64,000 bases of DNA from Primulina eburnea (taxonomy: Eukaryota; Streptophyta; Magnoliopsida; Lamiales; Gesneriaceae): the NCBI RefSeq assembly GCF_022965805.1, contig NC_133101.1:20617054-20681053 (forward strand). Direction: 5' to 3'. Positions 47,647 to 59,515 of this stretch are shown here, piece by piece. How positions within the stretch are numbered: the stretch's first letter is position 1; each line of letters opens with the position of its first letter. Under the pieces are notes generated by a model, which saw only the letters and a list, made by a program, of their open reading frames with translations, had not been told where the DNA came from and did no database searches. A program made the translations under genes and the position numbers.

Positions 47647-49288
47647 TGTAGACCCGAAAATCAGATTACGTATAAGCCATGCATAATTGCTACTATTTAA
47701 ATTAAAAATGAATATTTTATATAAATATATGAAGTGTTTGATTTATTTTAATAATTTTAAATCATGATTATTTATTTTAAAGGTAGATGTTTAGTTTTTA
47801 TCTTTTCAGGATAAATACGCGATGTCGGACTGGAGTTTGGAGATTAGAGATAAGATTAATAATAAGAAAATATTCCTAAATTTAAATTAAGTCAAAGAAT
47901 AATTTAATTTAAAGAAAAAGAAGGCCTTTGGGATTTATTTAATTAATTAGAGCTAAGTTAGTAAATAAGTTCTTTAGAGTAATATTTAATTAAAGCTTAA
48001 ATTAAAATATGTAAACAAATGGGGATAAATTAATCTAAGTCTAATATATTCAAGAAATTAAACATAGTATTTAAATACTCAAATTTGAATCCATACAAGA
48101 CCATACAAGAGGTTATTATAAATTAATATGTTAATGCAGTAAAATGTATAGTAGAAGTGTTTAAAAACCTTAAATATTTAAAGTATTATATTTTAAACAA
48201 CATTGTACATGCAATATTAGTAACAATATAGTCAAACCATAAACCATTTCAAAAGTTTGGTAACTCCCCATTCAAATCACCTCTAAATGGACTTCATGGT
48301 GTATTCAATTACCCATTTTTAATTCACTAATTAGTAGTAATTCAAACACAATATTACACCTTATTTCTCCCCAAATAATTACTAAGTAAGTCACCGAATT
48401 ATGCAGCAAAAAAATACACCTATGTCATCCAAATTTTTGNNNNNNNNNNNNNNNNNNNNNNNNNNNNNNNNNNNNNNNNNNNNNNNNNNNNNNNNNNNNN
48501 NNNNNNNNNNNNNNNNNNNNNNNNNNNNNNNNNNNNNNNNNNNNNNNNNNNNNNNNNNNNNNNNNNNNNNNNNNNNNNNNNNNNNNNNNNNNNNNNNGAT
48601 TCCCACTTATTCCCGTACCTTTCTTAAATAGAAATGGGAATCGACAGCTAAGGGAATCCAAAGTGCATGTCAAAACCCATTCAATCCCTTGACTTGTAAC
48701 CTCCAACTTAATGTGTTTTATAGCACCTTTAACACCTCCTATATCATTCACTTTCATCCATTACACTTCCTACAACCTTAAGCTTCGAAATCATCAGAAA
48801 AACAGCAGCTGAAATCGAAGGAACATCAGCAGAAAAGTAGAAAAGAAAGGAAGATATCCAACTCGGTTCCGTCGCGTCGTATTGTCGTTTTGATTTGTTT
48901 TTTTTTCAAAAAAAATTCCAGGCATATATATATTATTCATTTGCTCTACAATCAAGTTATATTAGCTATTTTAAATCATTATATGTTCAAAAATCAAGGG
49001 ACAAAACGAATTTTGACAGCAACACTCTCGAAAAATCTATACAGCTTCTCGGCTCATGATATGTGCTTCACATTTCAGTGTTTTGTGTTGTCGACAGGGG
49101 GTTGCTCGATTCCAGGCATACAAGGCTGCATCTAGACATCATTTAGAATGTGTTAGGGTGGTTTTGGTTCATTGGTTTCAATCCATACACACACAAGCAA
49201 AGAATTGACAGCAACTTCTTCCTTAGCAGCAAAATGAGTCACGGTTGTTGGTCCTTTGAATGGTTAAGGTGTGTGTTCGAATCTTGGC
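47647..49288 (+). repeat. LTR-like sequence starting TGTAGACCCG, hosting element E1
   Basis: The start TGTAGACCCGAAAATCAG interrupts the dispersed repeat, which supports a real element end. The middle contains the N gap. The right part has an LTR-like leader (CAGCAGAAAAGTAGAAAAG, then CGTCGCGTCGTATTGTCG). E1 begins at 49289, so the remainder must lie beyond E1, outside the window. The family is unknown. Confidence 0.5.
48440..48597. other. Assembly gap (158 N)
   Basis: Unresolved bases; any reading frame across it is meaningless. Confidence 1.
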
Positions 49289-51088
49289 TGTAAGGGCCGA
49301 GATTATATCATTTTAATCCGAGATTAGTTAATTTACGAATTTTGGAATGATGAATTAAATTCCACGATTTTTGTAATTAATTAGGATTGAAATTGGATTA
49401 AAAGATTGAGCGGGGGCCGATTTGCAAATAGTGAAAAGTTGAGGGACTAAAGTGCAATTAGCACTTGAGTGGACCCTTGTCACACCATGCAATATATAAA
49501 ACAAGCAATCTTCATTCCTTCAGATTCAGATGACCGAAATCGAGGAAAATCCATGACTAAATCCTCAAACTTCATATTATTTTAGAAATTTGATTTGGAA
49601 AGATCCGCTTATCAGAATTTGAATCCGGACACAGTGCTATACTCCTCTCGTCGACAGCTACTATAGGACGTAAGTTTTATTGAATTCTGTTATCATTTGA
49701 AAATATGTTGTTGTAGGAATTTGATATGATTCATATATGGTGTTCTGGATATGTTAGACATCGTAGAATCGAAGTCAGATTTAGAAACGGACTGATTATG
49801 GAATTGTTATGAATTTTTAGGGTATATTGATTTATACCAGACAGATTTGAATTGTGATTGGATTACGGATTGTATTGGATATGGGTTATGGATTGTAACT
49901 GTGATTTGAGGATATTGTATTGACGGGGATATTGAAATTGTACCGTTATGCCGTTGATTTTGAATTAAATCCAGATTGATCAGATTGTTATTGATTTGAA
50001 AGGTATATTGAAATGAGATTATTGATATTGTCATTGCCAGACAAACTGTGAATTCAGGACTTCGACTGAGCCAGATACCGACGAAAGGAAGGTATAAGTC
50101 AATGTGGTATTGGGAGATCGACTTGAGTCGGTTTAGACTTGAGTTTCCCTAAATCACATACTTTACTTTATTGCATTGATATTTGCAGTGATTTGATTGA
50201 TATACTTGTTCTCTTGAATTATAGATAGCAGGTATTAGACGAGTAATCTTGTGACAGAAGTGCCTGATAGTGGTGGGATCGCCACGGGCACATTGCACGA
50301 TGTCACAGGATAGTGTAGAAATCTTGGGACGAAAGTGCCTGACAGTGGCGGGATCGCCACGGGCACATTACACGATGTCTCAGGATGGGATATTAGCGAT
50401 AGAGCTACAGTCCATGACGGTTAGGTCAGGACACCGGATGTTTGGTTATATCGAGTAAATAGGATTGGAATTCTTCTATTACGGAATTTGATATAGGAAC
50501 ACCATGTTTGGTTATATCGAGTAATAGGATCAGAGTTCCTTCTATTACGGAATTCGATATAGGAACACCACATTTGGAAACCGGGATCCCTAGACTAGGA
50601 TTGAGTCTAGTCTGAATGATAGAGTTATGAGCATTCTCGACAGTCTATGATTGTTTATGTTTCAGATTTTGATACATATATCTGTTACCTGATTACATGC
50701 TTTATATTTGTTTATATGATTGCATGTTTCATTGATTATACTGGGATTATATTCTCACCGGAGTTATCCGGCTGTTGTCTTGTCTGTATGTGTACATGAC
50801 AACAGGTGGGATAGGATCAGGGTCCAGGAGATGAGGAGAGATCGTGATTAGAGTGGAGGCTCCGGACTTGGATTGTATATAGGGGTTAAACACCTGATAG
50901 TAATTGTTGAACCTTAGTTTGTACTGATTTGTAGACGGTACAGGACTTGTACTTTATTATATACTGATATGTATATTAGCTTGATTTCACTACGTTCCGC
51001 ATTTTAAAAAAAATTTAGACCTTGTTTTATAATTGATTAATTAGTCTCAATGATGATTAAGAACTTGATTAGCGTCCGGGTCCCCACA
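49289..51088 (+). repeat. 5' LTR of element E1 (1800 bp)
   Basis: Starts TGTAAGGGCCGAG and ends GGGTCCCCACA, followed by the iMet primer site. TATATAAA lies at 49493-49500, with no palindrome array upstream of it. Two long hairpin units lie at 50251-50306 and about 50326-50385. It is homologous to the solo LTR 7730-10015 in the opposite orientation, clearly so downstream of the TATA box. Confidence 0.92.
50251..50385 (+). repeat. Duplicated long hairpin in the E1 LTR
   Basis: Unit 1 (50251-50306) pairs GTGACA/TGTCAC, GTGCC/GGCAC and GTGGTG/CGCCAC. Unit 2 (about 50326-50385) pairs GGGAC/GTCTC, GTGCC/GGCAC and GTGGCG/CGCCAC. Base changes between units keep pairing, with G-U in two places. Confidence 0.8.
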
Positions 51089-51093
51089 ACATG

Positions 51094-51105
51094 TGGTATC
51101 AGAGC
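51094..51105 (+). other. Primer-binding site of E1 (tRNA-iMet)
   Basis: TGGTATCAGAGC lies five bases after the LTR. Confidence 0.93.
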
Positions 51106-51347
51106 GATAGATCCTTGAGATTGAGATAGGAGCTAGTGAGCGGGGTAGAATGTGTTTTCTTTCCTGCTTTTGATTGCTAGCATGATTTACTGCTTTATAG
51201 TACATGTTTATCTGTTTATCTGACTTGATTTGAAAACATGTATTATTGAGAACAAATCAGAGCCGATTCTGGATCAGCAGTAAGATGATCGGAGGAGGAC
51301 TGAAATAGAACTTTGGTTTGGGTTTGCTAATCCTTTTGATTTCAGAT

Positions 51348-54300
51348 ATGCCTCCGAGAAGAATACCAGAACAAGGGAGTACATCGAATCCTCCCATGGA
51401 TGTGACTCCTACACCAATGGAAAAACTGTTGAAAAGATTTCAGTCTTTCCATCCACCGACTTTGAAAGGTACGGAGAATTCCGTGGAATGTGAAAGTTGG
51501 TTGGACGATATTGAAGCGATGTTCAAATCTTTGGAATATACTGAGGAAAAGAGGGTGAAACTTATTGGACACCAGTTGCACGATGTTGCTAAACATTGGT
51601 GGATTACGACGAAACGGGCATTGGAACAACGAGGTACGGCCATTACCTGTAATGTGTTTAAGTCTGAATTCTATCTACGGTTCTTTCCAGTATCTTATAG
51701 GAAGGACAAGGGAGCCGAGTTTGCAAACTTGAGACAAGGCCAGTTAAACATTGAGGATTATGTGGCTAAGTTCTCTACACTGCTCCGATTTGCTCCCCAT
51801 GTAGCTGAACACGATGAGGCCATTGCGGACCAATTCATAAATGGCCTAAATCCTGAAATCTTCACCCTGGTGAATACCGGGAGGCCAAACAATTTCACTG
51901 ATGCCTTGAATAGAGCCAAGGGAGCCGAAGCAGGTCTGATGAGACAGAGAGAGGCTTCGTTTGTGCTTCCACTATCGGGACAGCAACAACCACCTCCTCG
52001 ATTTGAAGGTGGCAGCAGCAGTAGCAGGAAGAGGGATTTCTTGAGGGCTAGAGGGAAGCAATTCAAGAAATCAGGAACTAGCTCGTCCAGTTCGAGTGGC
52101 TCTAGACAGACCGGTCAGGGCCAGAGCTATACAAGACCGTACTGTGGTACTTGTGGAGGGAGGCATTCCACAGATCAGTGCTGAGGAGTGGTTGGCAGCT
52201 GTCGTATTTGTGGAAAGCAAGGACACTTTGCCCGAGTGTGTCCCCAGAGGAGTACCCATGGATCACAGGCAGCTGAGTCATCGGGATCAGTAGCTCAGGC
52301 AGGTAGACGACCATCTGCCGTGCATACTTTTCAACCAGCATCGTCTACTCAGTCACAGCAGAGTCCAGGAGGGGGCCAGACAGTGAGCCAGCCTCCGAGA
52401 CAGCAGGCCAGAGTTTTTGCTTTGACCGAGGAGCAGGCACAGGATGCACCTGATGATGTTGTGGCAGGTAACTATTTTATTTCTGGTTATCCTGCATATG
52501 TACTGATTGATACTGGTGCATCTCATACATTTATATCTGAGCGATTTGCGTTGATGCATTCTTTGCCTATTGAGTCATTGTCTGCAGTAGTGTCTGTCAC
52601 GTCTCCGTTAGGAACATGTTTGATATCAGTAAAATCTGTTATATCGTGTATACTGCAGTACGATGGGCATACGATTGAGTTAGACTGTATTGTGCTTGGT
52701 TTAGCTGATTTTGATTGTATTGTCGGTATCGATATGTTGACCAAGTACCGAGCTACAGTCGATTGCTTCCATAAGATAGTTCGATTCAGAACTGAGATGG
52801 CTGAGGAGTGGAAATTTTATGGTAAAGGTTCTCGTGCCAGAATTCCTTTGATATCTGCAATGAATATGACTCGATTATTGCAGAAGGGAGCGGATGGATT
52901 CCTGGTATATTCAGTTGATTTACTGAAATCGAGCCCATCATTGGCGGATTTGCCAGTGGTGTGCGAGTTTGCTGATGTCTTTCCAGATGAGATTCCTGGA
53001 TTGCCTCCGATTCGAGAGATAGACTTCAGTATTGAGTTAATGCCAGGAACAGTTCCGATTTCTAGGGCTCCATACAGGATGGCACCGATCGAATTGAAAG
53101 AACTGAAAGAACAGTTGGAGGATTTACGGGCCAAGGGGTATATCAGACCGAGTGTATCTCTTTGGGGTGCTCCAGTACTGTTCGTGAGGAAGAAAGACGG
53201 GTCGATGAGACTTTGTATCGACTACCGGCAACTGAACAAGGCAACGGTAAAGAATAAATATCCATTGCCTCGTATTGATGATTTGTTTGATCAGTTGCAG
53301 GGTTCATCTGTATATTCCAAGATCGATCTGAGATCTGGATACCATCAACTGAGAGTCAGGGACTCTGATATCTCTAAGACAGCATTCAGAACCAAGTATG
53401 GACACTATGAATTTATTGTCATGCCATTTGGTTTGACGAATGCACCGGCGGTATTTATGGGATTGATGAACCGCGTTTTTCAGAAATAATTGGACGATTT
53501 TGTTATCATATTCATTGATGATATATTGATTTATTCAAAGAATATGATTGAGCATGCTAATCATCTGAGGACTGTGTTGAGAATTTTGAGGACAGAGAAA
53601 CTGTATGTTAAATTGTCGAAATGCGAGTTCTGGTTGAAACAGGTGATATTTCTGGGTCATATTATATTCGGAGATGGTATTGCAGTTGATCCCAGTAAGG
53701 TTGAGGCAGTGATTTCTTGGCCAAGACCGACATCTGTACCCGAGATTCGCAGTTTTATGGGTTTGGCAGGATATTATCGTCGATTCATTAAAGATTTTTC
53801 GAGTATTGCCAAACCGATTACGCAGTTGACTCAGAAGAATGCTCCGTTTGTTTGGTCAGAAGACTGTGAATCCAGTTTTATGGAATTAAAGAAAAGATTG
53901 ACCAGTGCGCCTGTATTAATGATTCCTTCAGGTACTGGTGATTTTGTTGTTTATTGTGATGCATCTCACCGAGGATTGGGTTGTGTTTTAATGCAGCAAG
54001 GGCATGTGATTGCTTATGCCTCGAGACAGCTCAAACCCCATGAATCTCGATATCCAATTCATGATCTTGAATTGGCAGCCATAGTCTTTGCACTGAAGAT
54101 ATGGCGACATTATTTGTACGGTGAGAAATTTGAAATATATTCTGATCACAAAAGCTTGAAATATCTGTTTTCACAATCAGAGTTGAATATGAGACAGCGA
54201 AGATGGCTGGATTTATTGAAGGACTTTGATTGTGAGATTAAATACTATCCGGGGAAGTCCAATGCAGCAGCAGATGCACTAAGTCGAAAGGTATGTTCGT

Positions 54301-55304
54301 TATCCTTATCGACGATAGGTGTCTCGAATTTGATAGAAGATTGCTGTTTGTCTGGACTAGTTTTTGAAACAGATCGTCAGCCTATGAGATTACGTGCGAT
54401 TCGAGCTGAACCAGAATTGATAGTGAGAATCAAAGAGGCACAGAAAAGTGATCAGAACGTACAGAATTCGATTGATATGATCAAAGCTGGACATCGATCG
54501 GAATATCAGGTGAGAAATGGTATTTTGTATGTGAATAATCGTCTTGTTGTGCCGAATGTTTCGGATTTAAGACAGCGACTACTGTCAGAAGCACAAAACA
54601 GTCGTTTTAGCGTTCATCCTGGTGGCAGGAAAATGTACAATGATTTAAAGGCACAGTATTGGTGGAAACAAATGAAATGTGATGTGACTAAATTTGTAGC
54701 CAAGTGTCTGAATTGCCAACAGGTGAAGGCTGAAAGAAAGAAACCAGGAGGATTGTTACAGAGTTTATCCATTCCTGAATGGAAATGGGATCACATTTCC
54801 ATGGATTTTGTGACACAATTACCAAGATCCTCCAGAGGTTGTGATGCCATTTGGGTCGTGATTGATCGATTGACCAAATCTGCATGTTTTATTCCATACA
54901 AAATGACCTACCGATATGATCAGATGGCTTATGTTTATGTTCAAGAAGTGGTTAGACTGCATGGAGTGCCGAAGTCGATTGTTTCAGACCGTGATCCTCG
55001 GTTTACTTCGCACTTCTGGCAGAGTTTACAGCAAGCTCTAGGTACAAAGCTACATCTTAGTACCACATATCATCCTCAGACTGACGGACAGTCAGAGCGG
55101 ACGATTCAGACACTAGAGGATATGCTGAGAGCTGTAGTGCTTGATTTTAGCAATAATTGGCAAGATGCATTGCCACTTTGCGAGTTTTCGTACAACAACA
55201 GCTATCAGACGAGTATTGAGATGGCCCCATTTGAAGCGTTGTACGAAAAAAAATGCAGATCCCCATTATATTGGGATGATATCTCTGAAGTTCCTGAGAC
55301 TGGA
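51348..55304 (+). pseudogene. Element E1 gag-pol, two in-frame stops and cut by 2B
   Basis: The likely start is the ATG at 51348 (MPPRRIPEQGSTS), in line with E3; an upstream in-frame ATG at 51318 is less likely. Gag shows [39 protein letters not shown] and FINGLNPEIFTLV. Two Cys/His knuckles follow, with a TGA at 52182-52184 between them. Protease L-I-D-T-G-A-S is near 52505. RT begins at [24 protein letters not shown] at 53487-53489 interrupts just before the F-I-D-D motif. RNase H and the integrase core follow in the same frame. The ORF ends after D-I-S-E-V-P-E-T-G at the LTR of 2B (55305), so the integrase C-terminus, chromodomain and 3' LTR must lie outside the window. Confidence 0.93.
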
Positions 55305-56736
55305 TGTAGTATCCCGATTCCTAATTTGAGTTAATTATTGGATTAATTATTTTCGGTGGGATCGGAAGGACCGAACCGGGTTCGGATCGTCCGATCATGG
55401 TTCGGATCGTCCGAGCCAGGTGGCTGGACCCGTGGCAGACATGCAGAATTCGGATCGTCCGAGCAAGGGTTCGGATCGTCCGAGACAGGTGGCTGGACAC
55501 GTAGAACGCATGCAAGGTTCGGATCATCCGAAGTGGGTTCGGATCGTCCGAAGTGTACCGGATCGGAGCTTCCGAAGTGGATCGGATCGTCCGAACATTG
55601 GCTATAAATAGAGGCGCGAGGCTTCATTTCTTACTCGCCATTTCAGAGCGTTCCAGAGCGTTTTAGTCGTTTCTGAGAGGTTTCTAGTCTTTCCCGAGGT
55701 TCAGGCACTAGCAGGGAGCTACTGGCTTTGTAGCAGAGCTGTGCTCTAGTTGGGAGCTAGCGGCATCAGCGGGCTAGCGACGGACGAAGGTTTGGAATTG
55801 TATCATTATTATTTCAGGATTATCTAGTTAAGTCTGGTAGATAAGTTTTAGTGATGGTTTTCACTTGATGAATAGGCTTGGAATAGACCTGTTTGTCTGG
55901 TTTTCCAGTGGATTAGGATTGCAGTGATAGAGGTACGAAAGTACTATCCGAGATATCCTGGTCGAGTATACATTCTTATATGTGTTGCATGATTATGTGG
56001 TGCATTGATATATGTCATATGATGCATGCTATTATGTCACGCTGTATGATGCATGTTGCATTTCATGTTGAGCCGTATCTCCTTCGAGATAGCCTTTACT
56101 GTTGAGCTGTATCTCTTTCGAGATAAGCTATATCTTGTGGGGCCGCTCAGCCCTGTCTTGTGTTGTGGACGCATGGACACCGAGAGTACACAGTGGCCGA
56201 CGGGTCCGGAGGGCTTCGGTGATCCGGGACATTTTAGGTCCACGTCTGTTCTTGTAGTGGATGCAGTGACCCAGAGGAGTACCGCGCGGCACTATCCACT
56301 TGGCGCCTCTAGACTGAGCATATTGAGATCCTTTGTTACTCCTGTTTCTTGACTACCCTGGTATCATATCATAGCATGTGCATTTCATATAGGTTTGTAT
56401 ACTCATGCTTTTGTACTGGGCGTTCTTATCGCTCATGTCCTCGGTTTTGTTTATCTTGGACACCCCATTCCCACGGGGCAGGCCTCAGGTTGGACAGCTC
56501 AGGAGGAGGAGGAGGAGGACGTTGAGTAGCTGGTTGGTTTAGTTCTTCGGTATCTTTTTGATTCGATATGGTTGTACCGTATATTTCATTTTAGTTGAGT
56601 TGTCCTGGATTTTCGATTGGGTTGTATAACTATCTTTTGGTGACAGTTTTCCGCCTTTATTTCTGATTGTTTTTAATTAAGTTAATCGCATGCTTAGTTT
56701 CTTGATTAGTAGGTGATTCTGGAACGGGTCACTACA
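55305..56736 (+). repeat. 5' LTR of element 2B (1432 bp)
   Basis: Starts TGTAGTATCCCGATTCC and ends GGGTCACTACA. It is homologous to the 2A LTRs at both ends. The palindrome array lies at 55381-55552 (starts 55381, 55401, 55449, 55470, 55518, 55538), and TATAAATA at 55603-55610. It is longer than the 2A LTR because of added sequence after the leader. The preceding bases CTGGA should be the target duplication. Confidence 0.93.
55381..55595 (+). promoter_or_regulatory. TTCGGATCGTCCGA palindrome array upstream of the 2B TATA box
   Basis: Pairs of units about 20 bp apart repeat every 68-69 bp, as in 2A. Many units here have lost the final A arm base (TCCGAG or TCCGAT). Spacers carry AGGTGGCTGGACxCGT instead of the 2A AGGTGTCTGGACACGT. 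Confidence 0.75.
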
Positions 56737-56740
56737 TTTA

Positions 56741-56752
56741 TGGTATCAGAGC
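56741..56752 (+). other. Primer-binding site of 2B (tRNA-iMet)
   Basis: TGGTATCAGAGC lies four bases after the LTR, as in 2A. Confidence 0.93.
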
Positions 56753-56835
56753 ATGCTTACGATTTTGGGATATAGATTTCTGTTTTGGGATTTTCGTTGA
56801 CCATTTTCCCATTTTCCCCATTCTATCTTGTAGCG

Positions 56836-57708
56836 ATGGCTGACCACTTTGGTGATGAGAGTAGTCAGGGAAGTGTAGGTCGTTGGGGTGACCAGGACGA
56901 TCGTAGGCGTCATCGTGAACATCGTCATCGTCGGGATGGTCCTAGGCGTTTTGATTTGCACCGTTTCATTCAGATGGGGCCTAAGCCTTTAGTCGGTGGT
57001 GAGACTCCCGATGATGCTGAGGATTGGTTAGAGCGCATGGAGAGCTGTTTCCGTGCATTCCAGTGCACCGAGGAGCAGAAGATAGAGACCCTTAGTTTTC
57101 TTCTCGAGGGCCGTGCGCGTAAGTGGTGGCGATCGACTTCTGCGCCGATAGTTCAGTCCCAGGGTAGGGTGACTTGGGCCGATTTCCGTGCGGCTTTCAT
57201 GCAGCTATACTTTCCTCCAGCCCTTCGCCAGGCAAAGACGATTGAGCTCCTGAACCTTAAGCAGGGTAGTATGTCTGTTGATGAATATCAACAGAAGTTC
57301 TTCGAGTTGTTACCCTTTGCTCCTCATATCAGTGGCAGTTCTGAGGCCAAGTATGACCATTTCCTTCAGGGTCTTAACCAGGAGATTTTTGATCGAGTCA
57401 CTGTCTGTGATAATCCTACTTCTTATGATGGGTTAGTGAACCGGTGTCGCCAGGCAGAGATCAGTCTCCAGCGTGGTAGGGCTATTCTTTCTTCTAGACC
57501 TCCGAGTACTTTGAGCCCTCGATCTCAGTCTTTCAAGAAGTCAGGTTCTTCTTCTTCTGGATCTGGATCACGGTCTAGCGGTGTTTTTCGCTTTGGTAAG
57601 AAGAAGGTTTCTTGTGTGCATTGTGGGAAGAACCATCCATCGGAGCAATGCCGATCAGCCGCGGGAGCTTGTTTTCAGTGCGGAGAGATGGGTCATATCA
57701 AGAAGAAT
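56836..57708 (+). pseudogene. Element 2B gag, interrupted by E3
   Basis: The ATG at 56836 aligns with the 2A gag start (MADHFGDESSQGSVGRWGDQ). The frame is open through MGPKPLVGGETPDDAEDWLE, GRARKWWRSTSAPIV, FFELLPFAPHISGS and both Cys/His knuckles (C-V-H-C-G-K-N-H-P-S-E-Q-C, then C-F-Q-C-G-E-M-G-H-I-K-K-N-C). The E3 LTR starts at 57709, directly after the last knuckle, and brings an early stop. Unlike 2A it has no frameshift between the knuckles. Its pol must lie beyond E3, outside the window. Confidence 0.92.
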
Positions 57709-59264
57709 TGTAATGCCCAGAGCAATGATTGACATGTACGAATTCATAGATATGTTGTGAAGATTGTACATAACCATAAGAAATAAGAAATGATATCATA
57801 TATGATTTTCAGTATGATTATGACTTGTTAGGACAGAAGTACTGTATTGGATTATGATTGAGAATATGATAGTGTTGATATCTATTGAGAATTAGATTGA
57901 CCGGCATCGAGAATATTGGAGTATTTATATTTCGGTGAGACCGGAAGGACCGAACCGAGATCGGAACGTACGATCAGAGTTCGCACCGTCCGTTCGGAGT
58001 TCGGAGCGTCCGAGCCAGGTGGCTGGACACATGGATGGCATGCAATAGTTCGGATCGACCGATCGTAGTTCGGATCATCCGAGACAGTTGGCTGGAGACG
58101 TGGAAGACATGCAGGATTCGGAACGTCCGAAGTGAGTTCGGAGCGTCCGAAGTATGTCAGATCGGATCGTCCGAAGTAGATCGGATCTTCCGATCGTTGT
58201 CTATAAATAGAGGCGCGAGGTCTCAGTTTAGAGTGATTCCTACGAGGTCTCAGTAGAATTAGAAGTGTTAGAAAGTCATTTCTATTTCAGATTCATCTTC
58301 TCGACTGTGACAGCAATTCTACGACGGAAGGTATACTACATGCTTTGTTTTGGGGAATCACGACTCAAATAAGATCACATTTGAGTTTCCCAACTAAAAT
58401 CACATACGAGTTTTATTGTTTATATCTTGATATAGGTATTATTATAGATTTGTTTATATGCAAATCTCGTTATGCTTTGTTTACAGATCATGTTACATTG
58501 TATTAGATGTTTATTAGAACTTGTATTCAATTCCTATTATGCTTTGTTTACAGATCATGTTACATTGCATTAGATGATTATGCTTGTTTACAGATTTTGT
58601 ATTCATGCATTAAGATAGGACAGTCTGGAGATCAGGCAGACTTCTAGACGTTCGGTTCTATCCCAGCTTAGGGGAAGATCACCCCCCTATTGTAGACGTG
58701 GATACAGATCAGGCCGAAGTCTAGGAATAAGACGTACCGTCACCCCGATTGGGAGGGTAGGTGATAGATCGTCTTATTCACACCGGGATCCCTAGAGTTT
58801 TAGTCGAGTCGCATCTAGACATGATTAGGCTCGCATTTCATGATTTTATATGAATGACATTCATATCAGCATGTTTCATGTTTTATAGTATTTATATGCA
58901 TGTTCACATGTTTATACTGGGATTTGTTCTCACCGGTTTTCCGGCTGTTGTTATGTCTGTATGTGTGCATAACAACAGGTGGGGCAGGATTTGGGTCGAG
59001 ACAGAGATGATCGTGTTAGCGTGGAAATCTCGGGCCTAGCAGATGGACCAGTAGTTGTCTTTTATTATGTACTGTCTTTTATTACTGGTTAAGGAAAACA
59101 TACAGAATAATACATGTATTTGATGTTTGTATGTTGTATTTAAATAAAGAACTCATGCTCGTTTGTTTACATTAGATTTAAGGTAAAAAGCGAAAAATTG
59201 ACCCACGTTTTTAATAACAATCCATTTAATCCCAAGAAAAAGAATTAGAGCCCGGGTCCCCACA
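57709..59264 (+). repeat. 5' LTR of element E3 (1556 bp), mosaic
   Basis: Starts TGTAATGCCCAGAGC and ends GGGTCCCCACA, the E1-group ends. The segment 57931-58225 instead matches the 2A/2B LTR: TTTCGGTGAGACCGGAAGGA, the palindrome array, then CTATAAATAGAGGCGCGAGG. After it the sequence again resembles E1 (CTCACCGG.TTTCCGGCTGTTG, then ACAACAGGTGGGGCAGGAT). TATAAATA is at 58203-58210. A large hairpin with arms AATAAGACG/CGTCTTATT lies at 58726-58778. The preceding AGAAT should be the target duplication. Confidence 0.9.
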
Positions 59265-59269
59265 ACAGG

Positions 59270-59281
59270 TGGTATCAGAGC
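59270..59281 (+). other. Primer-binding site of E3 (tRNA-iMet)
   Basis: TGGTATCAGAGC lies five bases after the LTR. Confidence 0.93.
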
Positions 59282-59515
59282 CGATAGTTCCGTTAGACTG
59301 AAATAGGATAGAATGAGCGGGGTAGATCGAGTCTTCTTCCTTGCTTGATGATGTGCTAGCATGATTATTGCTTTCTTATTACATGTTGTTTGGTATTTGA
59401 TTAATTTCAGCATGTGATTGACTGAATCAGAACCGAGTCTAGATCAGAGGTAACTGACTAGATGATGGCTGAGACAGTTGTATATCTTGTTTACTAATCA
59501 GTTGGATTATTAGAT

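Noticed and set aside
48391..48757. Reading frames crossing the N run
   Set aside because: The sequence there is unknown.
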